NCBI RefSeq assembly: GCF_000413935.1
Contig: NZ_KE340382.1
Location: 112,917-176,916 of the forward strand
Length of the DNA stretch: 64,000 nt
Direction: 5' to 3'
From: Acinetobacter colistiniresistens
Lineage (GTDB): Bacteria; Pseudomonadota; Gammaproteobacteria; Pseudomonadales; Moraxellaceae
Shown here piece by piece: positions 55,743 to 64,000 of this stretch; position 1 is the stretch's first letter; every line of letters begins with the position of its first letter. The notes under the pieces are model-generated. The model worked only from the letters and a program-made list of their open reading frames with translations, was not told where the DNA came from and searched no databases. A program made the translations under genes and the position numbers.

Positions 55743-57152
55743 TTATGGCTCTATTGATTTAAACCAATTCTTCCAAGAGCTCGTTGCCCGTGTCTCGATT
55801 GACACGGCTGGAATCAATTCTGTTTTCAGCAGCTCCGTTTGACCAACCACCTTTGCCAGTCTGGCTTTGACAGAGTGAATACATTCTCGATCGCCAAACT
55901 CACAGCGATCTAAAGTCGTTCCACCACATGGTCCATTGGCCAAGCCTTTCGGGCAGGTTTCTGGACAAATATATAATGTTTCACTTAAACGGCATTGCCC
56001 ACAGCTGTCACACCCAACTACGTGATGCTTACTGAAATGTTCAACCTTTAATAAAAGATGGCTGGCGTTGGGTCGATCCCAAAAAGCGGCTTTAAACACA
56101 AAACGGCCAACCTGCAAAGCCGCTTTAGAGCTAAAGAAAACACCATGCAGGAGTTGCATATTTTTATATTTGAAAATTTGAGTGCTGGTTACTTTCTTAC
56201 GAAAAATATCAACCCTCGGTTGAAACACCCGATGGGTCGTCGTTTGCCACAGCTGATACCAAAGCTGCTCACACTCAGTCAGCGATAAGTGTTGATACTG
56301 CTGTAATGCCTGTTCAAGTTGGGCCTGTTCTTGCGGTTTATGGCATGAGGATAAATGTACGCCTTTATAACCAAGATGCTTACAGATCAAGATTTGCAAG
56401 GCACAACGTGCATATACATTTTTTTCAGCCTGAGCTGAATCGCCCCGATCTTCTTGCTCCAGTACCTTTAAGATATGCTCAGAAATCACAATACCGGCCA
56501 CCTGATGGCGCTGCATGAATTGTGCTCGACGCAAAGTCAGTGGCATCACACAGGCAATCAAGGGAAAGTCAGGATAATCAAGTGCTAATATGGCTTGAGC
56601 GTGCTTGGTCTGCTCAAGGTCAAAACCCAATTGGGTAATTAAAAAATCCGCTCCGGCCCTAATCTTTTTATGTAGTTTGAAATACTGCGCATCACGCTCT
56701 GCTTCGGTATATTTAAATGGATTAAACGCAACACCAATATGAAACGTCTTGCGTTTTTTCGCTGCAATGACTGCATTCACCGATTCTAAATAGCGCGTCC
56801 GATCCGTTGCCAGCCGCTGACCAGAGGAATGCTTTTTAAGCTTATCGCCTGTGAGCAATAAAAGGTTTTTCTGCCCTGCTTGCTCAGCCTGATCCAAGAA
56901 TGTTTCAAACTCGGTAATGTCTCTGCCCTTGCCTGAAAAATGTAATACTTTTTCAATTGTTTCAGGATAATGCTGTGCAAATTCAATCGGTTCAGGGTCT
57001 TCATCAGTTTGCACCCGATCAGCCAAAGTCATCATTGCAGGAAAGCCCGCAATTGATTGTGGTACAGGCAGAATACTTGGGATAGAACATAAGTATTCGA
57101 CTAAAATACAGAAGCGATCTTGACCTAAGTGCTGAGCGAATAGAGACAACAT
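55743..57152 (-). CDS. Methylenetetrahydrofolate reductase-like protein with MTHFR C-terminal Cys domain
   Basis: A 469-residue protein. The first 300 residues form a barrel similar to MetF (LLLLTGDKLK, GVAFNPFKYTEAERDAQYFKLHKKI, GADFLITQLGFD). The C-terminal part (about 385-435) is the MTHFR_C domain with eight or more Cys: CDSCGQCRLSETLYICPETCPKG, CGGTTLDRCEFGDREC, likely a metal or Fe-S site. It is convergent with the methionine cluster. It may act in one-carbon metabolism feeding MesD or another methyl donor; the substrate is not known. No clear ribosome site, so the start could differ. Confidence 0.78.
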   Translation of the reverse strand: MLSLFAQHLGQDRFCILVEYLCSIPSILPVPQSIAGFPAMMTLADRVQTDEDPEPIEFAQHYPETIEKVLHFSGKGRDITEFETFLDQAEQAGQKNLLLLTGDKLKKHSSGQRLATDRTRYLESVNAVIAAKKRKTFHIGVAFNPFKYTEAERDAQYFKLHKKIRAGADFLITQLGFDLEQTKHAQAILALDYPDFPLIACVMPLTLRRAQFMQRHQVAGIVISEHILKVLEQEDRGDSAQAEKNVYARCALQILICKHLGYKGVHLSSCHKPQEQAQLEQALQQYQHLSLTECEQLWYQLWQTTTHRVFQPRVDIFRKKVTSTQIFKYKNMQLLHGVFFSSKAALQVGRFVFKAAFWDRPNASHLLLKVEHFSKHHVVGCDSCGQCRLSETLYICPETCPKGLANGPCGGTTLDRCEFGDRECIHSVKARLAKVVGQTELLKTELIPAVSIETRATSSWKNWFKSIEP

Positions 57153-57432
57153 AAAAAGGAGATAAATAACAAGGAAGGAGGCGATCCCAAAGCACTAGTA
57201 TAATTTATCTATTTAGAAAATAAAGTGTCCCTCAACAGGTCTCAAGCACCGACATATACACAGATTTCAAAGCCTGCTTAGGTCATTTTCAAACACTTCA
57301 TTGTGAATGGGCCGATTTTACTGCGAACAACGCAGTCAGCATGTTCAACTTTAGCTTGTGCAATGATTGGGGTAGGATGAGTGTCGTCTGATCAAAAAGC
57401 GAACCTTTTCTCACTGCGATAAGAGTAAAAAT

Positions 57433-57813
57433 ATGTCACAACAAGATTATGAAAATGGCTTAAAAGTGCGTACCGAAGTTATGGGCGAATCCTTTGTGAA
57501 ACGTGCGCAGGACAACACTGTACCTTTCACTCAACCTTTACAAGACTGGATTAATGAGCATGCTTGGGGTTCAACTTGGCAACGTGAAGGTGTGCTGCCC
57601 CGTAAATACCGCTCTCTGGTGACGATTGCATTTTTAACTGCATTGAAAAGCCCAACCGAGCTTAAAGGCCATATTCGTGGTGCATTGAATAATGGTGCAA
57701 CTGTCGAAGAAATCCAGGAAGTCTTACTACACAGCTTGCCGTATTGTGGGGCACCAGCAACCCAAGAAGCCTTTAGAGCAGCGCTTGAAGTCATCAATGA
57801 GCTTCAAGAATAG
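57433..57813 (+). CDS. Carboxymuconolactone decarboxylase family protein (PcaC-like)
   Basis: A 126-residue helical protein: LKVRTEVMGESFVKRA, then the CMD motif LPRKYRSLVTIAFLTAL, ELKGHIRGALNNGATVEEIQEVLLHSLPYCGAPA with the conserved His and Cys. The length and spacing match PcaC of the beta-ketoadipate pathway. No other pca gene is nearby, so it may be an AhpD-like or other CMD enzyme rather than a pathway PcaC. It is convergent with the LysR gene. Confidence 0.82.
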   Translation: MSQQDYENGLKVRTEVMGESFVKRAQDNTVPFTQPLQDWINEHAWGSTWQREGVLPRKYRSLVTIAFLTALKSPTELKGHIRGALNNGATVEEIQEVLLHSLPYCGAPATQEAFRAALEVINELQE

Positions 57814-57840
57814 ACCAAGTCTGAGCACTTATCCCTTTAT

Positions 57841-57875
57841 GTACAAAGCCTGTGATCTAGATTTGGGCTTTGTAC
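57841..57875. terminator. Stem-loop between convergent PcaC-like and LysR genes
   Basis: Perfect 10-base arms gtacaaagcc / ggctttgtac with a 15-base loop, 27 bases after the PcaC-like stop. Confidence 0.7.
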
Positions 57876-57885
57876 AGCAGCTTCA

Positions 57886-58773
57886 TCATTGAAAATAATG
57901 ATTCTTCACAATTTCGATAAATGCATTGGCTTCATCCATACCAATCTGTTGAGACTTGATCACTCCGACTTGCAATGAAAGAGAGAAATCATTCAGCTCA
58001 ACAATCTCCAGATCTTCATGCTGTAACACAAAGCTATCGAAGAAAGACTTCGGATAAAACCCCAGACCCTCACCCATCAAAATGCTTTGCAATTGAAGCT
58101 CAATACCAAAAATCTCTTTATTGATATAAAACCTAAGTTTTCGATCATATAAGAGTTGAGCCAAACTTTCTCTAAAACAGCAACCATCGGGATGAAGTAT
58201 CCAGCCTCGTTTGCTACACATTTCCAAATTATGGTATTTACTGGCTTCGCCTTTTCTGGCAACAATCACAAAAGGAAGTGTACCCAGCTCAAAAAATGAA
58301 ATATCGGTGGTCAAACCAAGATTCGATGGAATCATCAACGCAGCCAGATCTATTTCCCCTTCATAGACTTGCTGTACCAGACTACATCCCCATCCACTAT
58401 AAATATCTATCTCATAATATGAGCTTAGCTTCTTAGATTCATAAACCACATGATCCAGAATGTCATCTATGAATGTTTGAGCAATACCAATCCGAATCTT
58501 TTTTTTAACTTCACTACTTCCTTCACTACTAAAGTTTTGAAGTGACTCTAACTGCTTTAAAATAAAACAGCTTTTTAAATAAACCTTTTTCCCTAAACTT
58601 GTGAGCTGTAATGGTCTGGTCTTTCGGTTAAACAATACGCCTTTAACAAGCTCTTCGATATGACTAATACGCTTGGTCACAGTTGACTGATTAACACCAA
58701 GCTTTTGAGATGCAATCGTGATTGACTGATGATCAACGACATATATAAAAGTTTTTAAGTCCCTAATATCCAA
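57886..58773 (-). CDS. LysR-family regulator
   Basis: A 295-residue LysR-type regulator. The start is assigned to TTG 58773 (MDIRDLKTFIYVVD), with GAGG eight bases upstream; another TTG sits at 58788. N-terminal helix-turn-helix: SITIASQKLGVNQSTVTKRISHIEEL; C-terminal periplasmic-binding-like effector domain with GEIDLAALMIPSN. Target unknown; the gene is convergent with the PcaC-like gene and close behind the AraC gene. Confidence 0.85.
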   Translation of the reverse strand: MDIRDLKTFIYVVDHQSITIASQKLGVNQSTVTKRISHIEELVKGVLFNRKTRPLQLTSLGKKVYLKSCFILKQLESLQNFSSEGSSEVKKKIRIGIAQTFIDDILDHVVYESKKLSSYYEIDIYSGWGCSLVQQVYEGEIDLAALMIPSNLGLTTDISFFELGTLPFVIVARKGEASKYHNLEMCSKRGWILHPDGCCFRESLAQLLYDRKLRFYINKEIFGIELQLQSILMGEGLGFYPKSFFDSFVLQHEDLEIVELNDFSLSLQVGVIKSQQIGMDEANAFIEIVKNHYFQ

Positions 58774-58794
58774 AACTTTATACCTCAAATTAAA

Positions 58795-59559
58795 TTATTT
58801 TAAATATTTCCTAAACTGACAGGGTGAACATCCTGTCCATCCTCTAAATGCACGTGTAAAAGCACTATGCTCTGTATAGCCCAATGTGTATGCAATGTCG
58901 CACAAACTCACATTTTCATTTTTCAATAAAAATAATGCCTTTTCATGCCGTATTTGCTTGACCAGTAATTTAAATTCTTCGCCTTCACTTTTTATTTTTT
59001 TAGATAATACTCTTGGTGTTAGTCTCATTTTTTTTGCGACTTTAATGAGGTATGGCTCACCTTCTGACAAGGTGTGACCAATTTGCAGGTTCACTTTTTC
59101 AATAAAGTCGACGGCTCCCTCAATCTTGCGTGGGCATGATGCAAAAAAGGCTTGCATGCAAAGCTCATCAAACTTTTTAGAAACCGTAACCGAATCAAAT
59201 AGGTCACTCGAAAATAAGGCATATTTATAAAAATCGTCTATGCTGGGTTCGAAAATGCAATGCACATTTTCGATATTAAATTGATTGGTTAAGCATCTGA
59301 TCTCATTGGAGAAATCACGTGCCACTAAATCTCGACCTAATATCTCACATCGATATATCAAAATAATTCTAAAATGATCTAAAGATAAGTTGTTAATCAG
59401 GGAAAAGAACTTATCAACTTCTAATAGAAAAAAAATAACGGCGTGTTTTAAATCTTTATTCCCGACCTCAATAAGGTACAGCTTTGTGTTTTTCCCATGC
59501 TGTGAGAAAGTATGAAACATATAATCCATCTCATATTTCAATTCACTAAAGCTTATCAA
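58795..59559 (-). CDS. AraC-family regulator
   Basis: A 254-residue protein with the double helix-turn-helix of AraC at the C-terminus: LFLLKNENVSLCDIAYTLGYTEHSAFTRAFRGWTGCSPCQFRKYLK. The N-terminal 150 residues are a divergent sensing domain. It starts with TTG at 59559 in the open frame; a later ATG (MDYMFHTF) is possible. It shares strand with the LysR gene 22 bases downstream, so the two may be co-transcribed. Confidence 0.8.
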   Translation of the reverse strand: MISFSELKYEMDYMFHTFSQHGKNTKLYLIEVGNKDLKHAVIFFLLEVDKFFSLINNLSLDHFRIILIYRCEILGRDLVARDFSNEIRCLTNQFNIENVHCIFEPSIDDFYKYALFSSDLFDSVTVSKKFDELCMQAFFASCPRKIEGAVDFIEKVNLQIGHTLSEGEPYLIKVAKKMRLTPRVLSKKIKSEGEEFKLLVKQIRHEKALFLLKNENVSLCDIAYTLGYTEHSAFTRAFRGWTGCSPCQFRKYLK

Positions 59560-59713
59560 ACCTTAGTCTTCATTTTTTAACACATTAAACCCTTTAAACA
59601 ACCATTTTAGGAAAATTAAACAAACAGATCATTGTAGACCTGTTTGCTTAATGAATAAGCAAATTTAAAAAGCATGTATTACGGATTAAAAATGAAAAAA
59701 CTTTCACTTTAAA

Positions 59714-60103
59714 CTAAGTCATGTCCTCCTGACATTCATCTCCTTTCCAAGATAATCGCTCTACTTTATAGGTCTTATCAAAATCAATGCGTAACTGACA
59801 ACGTTTATATTCGTGTGTCTTGGGAATACGGATATCCAAGACATAATTCCATGTTTTGACCAGCATCACGCCTTCATTAAAGTGCGGATTCCCCAAAATA
59901 TGGCGAAGCTGGTCTTTATTCATGCCCACACTTAAACGTGCAACATCATTGACTTCATAGCGTTTCACCAATTTAAGATAACTCTTATCAACTTCTGGAA
60001 AAGTGACATCCTGTGTATATTCGATTTCTGCCTTGCCATTCGCTTGGCTTTGCAATACAACACTCAGCAGTGTCATGATGATTAAAACTTGCATCTTCTT
60101 CAT
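59714..60103 (-). CDS. BamE/SmpA-like periplasmic protein downstream of the autotransporter
   Basis: A 129-residue protein (start 60103 for a classical signal peptide [21 protein letters not shown]). The mature part has the SmpA/OmlA pattern: [22 protein letters not shown]...[33 protein letters not shown]. In Acinetobacter the trimeric autotransporter AtaA has a downstream partner (TpgA) with a BamE-like N-terminal domain and an OmpA-like peptidoglycan-binding C-terminal domain. Here only the BamE-like part is present. It lies 63 bases after the adhesin gene on the same strand. Confidence 0.75.
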   Translation of the reverse strand: MKKMQVLIIMTLLSVVLQSQANGKAEIEYTQDVTFPEVDKSYLKLVKRYEVNDVARLSVGMNKDQLRHILGNPHFNEGVMLVKTWNYVLDIRIPKTHEYKRCQLRIDFDKTYKVERLSWKGDECQEDMT

Positions 60104-60166
60104 CTTTATTCTCACTTTATTATGGTTTAAACCCAAGGGAGCCCAAAGGACTCCCCTAAATTCAAA

Positions 60167-63100
60167 TCAATCAAATACACCGCTTAGACCAATACGGAAA
60201 CTCGGATCACCCTGCGAAGCAGCAGCCACCCCCGTTGTTAGCGACCAGCGTCCATTATCTGCGGTCTTGCGAAGGGTTACCCCAACAGCATTTTCACCAC
60301 CGTGATAAGCCGCCCCCACGGCATAAGTATATTTGCCAGAGATATACGGTGCCGTTTCAAGCGCCATCGCTGCGGCAACCCCTGCATTGGCAAGCTTTTT
60401 AACATCATCAATCCGTTGATTGGTGTCATAAAATGCCTGCTGCATTTGATCGCCTAGATTAGTAATCCGATCACCGAGGGCCTGATCGGCATTGTTGAGG
60501 GCATTGAGTGCATCACCTACATTGTCATGTTTTCCACCTGCAACCTCGTAGTTTGGCGGTGTCCATCCATTCACAGGATCATAGCCTGCACCACCACCCA
60601 AAGCCTTGCCCACATTTTCATAGGACTTGTGCAATTGACTACCATTAATTGCATCTTTTGAATCTGGCGCAATTGTACCTTCAGAAACACCTGTGACCTT
60701 CCGACTTCCAGCATCAATACCAGCTTTGGTCATGCTTGGACCTTCGGCGATACGCACACCATCTGCGGCAATCGTGGTGCCAGTTGCCCCACCAACATTG
60801 ACCTGATTAGCAGCTGTTACACTATCAACCTTAATATCTTTGGCTAAGCCGACTTCATAGTCCTTGCTACCATCTGCCTTGGTCGTTGGCGTGACTGAGA
60901 TATTGCCATCCTTATTGCTCACCGTCGATCTGGCTGCTGCAGCCGCACCTCGGACTGAGTTGATCGCATCATTAATGTTGTTTTGACCTGTGCCACCAAC
61001 ATTACTGGTCGTGATTGATCCATCTGGATTCACCGTGGCATTACCACCGACAACGTTTTTGATGCTGTCGGCAACACCATGTAATTGACCACCATTGATG
61101 GCATCTTGTGATCCCGCGGCTACCGTACCATCTGCTACACCTGTGACTTTGTTATCACCCGCATTGATACCGGCTTTGGTTACACTTGGCCCACCTGCAA
61201 TCGTCAGGCCATCATCATTCACCACAGTATTGCCCGCAGTTACGCTATCCACCTTAATATCTTTGGATAAGCCAACTTGGAAGTCTGTTCCACCTTCACT
61301 ATTCGGACGACTGGTTACTGTGACGTTTTCATCGCCATCCGCTTTGCTGACTGTGGTTTTAGCCTCTTTCGCTGCTTTGCCCACAGCACCAATTGCATCG
61401 TTGATGTTGTCTTTACCTGTTCCACCAATATCACTGGTAATAATGGTTCCATCTGGATTGACTGTGGTATTGCCACCAATCGCGCCAGCAACACTATCCG
61501 ATACGCCTTTTAACTGACTGCCATTGATTGCATCTTGTGAATCAGCTGCGATACGCCCTGGAGCAACACCTGTAATCACCGTATTGCCTGCATTAATACC
61601 ACCCGCAGCAATTCGTGGCCCTACACTATTGCCCATTGGATCAACAAAACCTAGTCCGTCCTGACCAAGAACAGTGGTATTTCCTGCTTGATCTTTTAGA
61701 CTTATTCCTTTACCTGTCAGGATGGTTTCATTACCTTCTGCATCTGTTGAGGTAACACTGTCAAATTTCACATCTTTTGCAGTGGCAACTTCATAGTTGG
61801 TGCTGCCATCTGGATTGGTCGATTTGGTCACCACCATATTGTCACCCTCAGTGACTGTGGTTTTCGCAGTGACCGCATTTTTACGCACTGAGTCAATCGC
61901 GTCGTGAATGTTGCTTTCGCCTGTGTTCCCCACATTGCTTGTGGTTACGGTGCCATCTGGATTTAAGACCGTATTTCCGCCGATTGAGTTGCGGACACTA
62001 TCTGCGACGCCATGTAACTGACTACCATTAATCGCTTCAGTTGAACCTGCTGCAATAGTGCCATCAGCAACACCACTGATCTTGCCTGTTGCACCATCAA
62101 TAATGACATCACCTACCGTAACGTTGTTAAAGTCCACATCATTCGCAGTCGCGACGTTATAGATGTCTTGCCCATCTGCACCCGTGGTTTTAGAAACGGT
62201 AATGTTCTTGCCTTGGGTGACTTCAGTTTTGGCTGCCGCTGCAGCACCGTCTAACTGACCTTTGTTCACCGCATCGCCTGGTGCTGTGCCATCTGCGACA
62301 TTGCTAATTGAATTGCCTGCGGCATTGATGCCTGATTTGGTGATACTTGGCCCATTGGTGATGGTCACGCCATTATCATTGATGACAGTATCACCTGCAG
62401 TCACGCTATCCACTTTCAGATCTTTATTCAGTCCATACTGAATGGTATTGCCATTCTTGGTGACGGTGAGGTTTTCTTCACCATTAACTGTGCCAATATC
62501 AACTGTATCACCTGCTTTGATCGCACCTGCATTGGCACCATTGCTTTGTAGATTCCAGCCTTTGTCTAATTCTGACAGCGCATCACCAACGTTGCTTACC
62601 GTCGTTCCGTTAATGTCATAGCTTGGGGCTGTCACCGTACCATCTGGATTGACCACCGAACCACCACCCAAGGCATCCGATACACTCTTCGCTGTTCCTG
62701 CCAACTGACTGCCGTTAATCGCATCGGTCGAAGTGGCATTGACATCACCTGCTGCAACACCGCTGATCTTGCCTGTTGTCCCATCAATCGTGACATCACC
62801 CACCTTGACGTTGTTAAACTCAACATTATCCGCAGTCGCAACGTTATAAATGTCTTGTCCATCTGCACCCGTGGTTTTAGAAACGGTGATATTTTTGCCT
62901 TGGGTCACTTCGGTTTTGGCTGCGGCGGCGGCATCGTCTAACTGACCTTTGTTCACCGCATCGGTATCATTAACACCTGCACCAACATTGCTAATTGGGT
63001 TTCCTGCGGCATTGATGCCTGATTTGGTGATACTTGGCCCATTGGTGATGGTCACGCCATTATCATTGATGACAGTATCACCTGCAGTCACGCTATCGAC

Positions 63101-64000
63101 TTTGAGATCTTTATTCAGTCCATACTGAATGGTATTGCCATTCTTGGTGACGGTGAGGTTTTCTTCACCATTGACTGTGCCAATATCAACCGTATCACCT
63201 GCTTTGATGGCACCCGCATTGGCACCATTGCTTTGTAAATTCCAGCCTTTGTCTAATTCTGACATGGCATCGCCAACCTTACTTACATTATTGCCATTTA
63301 CGGTATAGCTTGGGGCACTGACTGTGCCATCTGGATTAACCGTTGATCCACCACCTAAGGCATCCAATACGCTCTTGGCGGTTCCTGCCAACTGACTGCC
63401 ATTAATCGCATCGGTCGAAGTGGCATTGACATCACCTGCTGCAACACCGCTGATCTTGCCTGTTGTCCCATCAATCGTGACATCGCCCACCTTCACATTG
63501 TTAAACTCAACATTATCCGCAGTCGCGACGTTATAAATGTCTTGCCCATCTGCGCCTGTGGTTTTGGTTACGGTGATATTTTTACCTTCGGTCACTTCAG
63601 TTTTGGCTGCCGCTGCAGCACCGTCCAACTGACCTTTGTTCACGGCATCGGTATCATTAACACCTGCACCAACATTGCTAATTGGGTTTCCTGCGGCATT
63701 GATGCCTGATTTGGTGATACTTGGGCCATTGGTGATGGTCACACCATTATCATTGATGACAGTATCACCTGCAGTCACGCTATCGACTTTGATATCTTTA
63801 TTCAGTCCATATTGAATGGTGTTGCCATTCTTGGTGACGGTGAGGTTTTCTTCGCCTGTCACCGTACCGATATCAACTGTATCACCTGCTTTGATCGCAC
63901 CTGCATTGGCACCGTTGCTTTGTAGATTCCAGCCTTTGTCTAATTCTGACAGCGCATCACCAACGTTGCTTACCGTCGTTCCGTTAATGTCATAGCTTGG
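60167..64000 (-). CDS. YadA-like trimeric autotransporter adhesin (3' part; runs past the window)
   Basis: An open frame of 1278 or more codons to the window edge. It has repeated head and neck motifs (DAVNKGQLD, DAINGSQLHG, GVADGT, GINAAGN) and YadA stalk-type units. The C-terminal anchor reads AGVAAAMALETAPYISGKYTYAVGAAYHGGENAVGVTLRK and ends near FRIGLSGVFD. It trimerises in the outer membrane and mediates adhesion. The last residue is Asp after Phe, whereas outer-membrane barrels usually end in an aromatic residue. The N-terminus and signal peptide lie outside the window. Confidence 0.92.
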   Translation of the reverse strand, partial: PSYDINGTTVSNVGDALSELDKGWNLQSNGANAGAIKAGDTVDIGTVTGEENLTVTKNGNTIQYGLNKDIKVDSVTAGDTVINDNGVTITNGPSITKSGINAAGNPISNVGAGVNDTDAVNKGQLDGAAAAAKTEVTEGKNITVTKTTGADGQDIYNVATADNVEFNNVKVGDVTIDGTTGKISGVAAGDVNATSTDAINGSQLAGTAKSVLDALGGGSTVNPDGTVSAPSYTVNGNNVSKVGDAMSELDKGWNLQSNGANAGAIKAGDTVDIGTVNGEENLTVTKNGNTIQYGLNKDLKVDSVTAGDTVINDNGVTITNGPSITKSGINAAGNPISNVGAGVNDTDAVNKGQLDDAAAAAKTEVTQGKNITVSKTTGADGQDIYNVATADNVEFNNVKVGDVTIDGTTGKISGVAAGDVNATSTDAINGSQLAGTAKSVSDALGGGSVVNPDGTVTAPSYDINGTTVSNVGDALSELDKGWNLQSNGANAGAIKAGDTVDIGTVNGEENLTVTKNGNTIQYGLNKDLKVDSVTAGDTVINDNGVTITNGPSITKSGINAAGNSISNVADGTAPGDAVNKGQLDGAAAAAKTEVTQGKNITVSKTTGADGQDIYNVATANDVDFNNVTVGDVIIDGATGKISGVADGTIAAGSTEAINGSQLHGVADSVRNSIGGNTVLNPDGTVTTSNVGNTGESNIHDAIDSVRKNAVTAKTTVTEGDNMVVTKSTNPDGSTNYEVATAKDVKFDSVTSTDAEGNETILTGKGISLKDQAGNTTVLGQDGLGFVDPMGNSVGPRIAAGGINAGNTVITGVAPGRIAADSQDAINGSQLKGVSDSVAGAIGGNTTVNPDGTIITSDIGGTGKDNINDAIGAVGKAAKEAKTTVSKADGDENVTVTSRPNSEGGTDFQVGLSKDIKVDSVTAGNTVVNDDGLTIAGGPSVTKAGINAGDNKVTGVADGTVAAGSQDAINGGQLHGVADSIKNVVGGNATVNPDGSITTSNVGGTGQNNINDAINSVRGAAAAARSTVSNKDGNISVTPTTKADGSKDYEVGLAKDIKVDSVTAANQVNVGGATGTTIAADGVRIAEGPSMTKAGIDAGSRKVTGVSEGTIAPDSKDAINGSQLHKSYENVGKALGGGAGYDPVNGWTPPNYEVAGGKHDNVGDALNALNNADQALGDRITNLGDQMQQAFYDTNQRIDDVKKLANAGVAAAMALETAPYISGKYTYAVGAAYHGGENAVGVTLRKTADNGRWSLTTGVAAASQGDPSFRIGLSGVFD
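62461..64000. repeat. 687-bp tandem repeats in the adhesin gene
   Basis: The word tgacggtgaggttttcttc recurs at 62461, 63148 and 63835, exactly 687 bases (229 codons) apart, with long near-identical stretches between. The array continues off the right edge. Such units can expand or contract by recombination without a frameshift. Confidence 0.92.

Noticed and set aside
60003..61517. Plus-strand frames opposite the autotransporter and the BamE-like gene
   Set aside because: They are antisense shadows of low-complexity repeats.

Overview
The window looks like an Acinetobacter chromosome. The AT-rich coding style, the prfC and acnA neighbourhoods, the DUF1852/short-MetE (mesX-mesD) pair and a large YadA-type trimeric autotransporter with a BamE-like partner all fit that genus. 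No rRNA, tRNA or CRISPR array was recognised.

Layout. (1) 1-8.5 kb is core chromosome on the minus strand: an MFS transporter, aconitase AcnA, a TatD hydrolase, two envelope lipoproteins and release factor 3 (prfC). (2) 8.48-52.57 kb is a composite genomic island of about 44 kb integrated inside the 5' end of prfC, the same target used by SXT/R391 elements. The evidence is an 11-bp direct repeat at both ends, a P4-type tyrosine integrase at the right end, and a severed 24-codon prfC start beyond it whose sequence differs from the N-terminus now serving the intact gene. (3) 52.6-64 kb is chromosome again: a methionine-synthesis cluster (mesX, mesD, flavin reductase, MTHFR-like protein), a carboxymuconolactone decarboxylase, LysR and AraC regulators, and the 3' part of the autotransporter adhesin gene.

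Inside the island. 9.6-25 kb is a stress cassette for reactive electrophiles, aldehydes and quinones. It holds a GST, a CurA-like reductase, NemR with two matching operator palindromes, an old-yellow-enzyme reductase, a DJ-1/Hsp31-like protein, a YqhD/BDH-like alcohol dehydrogenase, frmR-adhC-fghA with a FrmR-type operator, three quinone-oxidoreductase-like MDR enzymes, an SDR, a LysR regulator and two ABM monooxygenases. 25.2-33.1 kb is a type I restriction-modification operon (hsdM, hsdS, hsdR) that also carries a RelA/SpoT-domain protein and a Fic protein. Its hsdS has two different tandem repeats: TAEL spacer repeats, and an 18.6-copy 10-bp repeat that leaves the second half out of frame, so it is a candidate phase-variable specificity gene. 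The block is bracketed by a partial direct duplication of the downstream gene.

33.2-39 kb has an IS4-family and an IS1595-family insertion around an ICE/plasmid-type module (Gp3/RDF-like protein, YqaJ nuclease, DUF932 protein). 39.2-44.3 kb has a zinc-ribbon/HicA-like/ankyrin gene set, a GC-rich structured segment and a four-gene envelope cluster. 44.4-52.4 kb has a DUF6508-GIY-YIG protein and a satellite-like block (inovirus Gp2-like protein, two unrecognised proteins, AlpA-like regulator, integrase). No conjugation genes were seen, so the island is not self-evidently self-transmissible.
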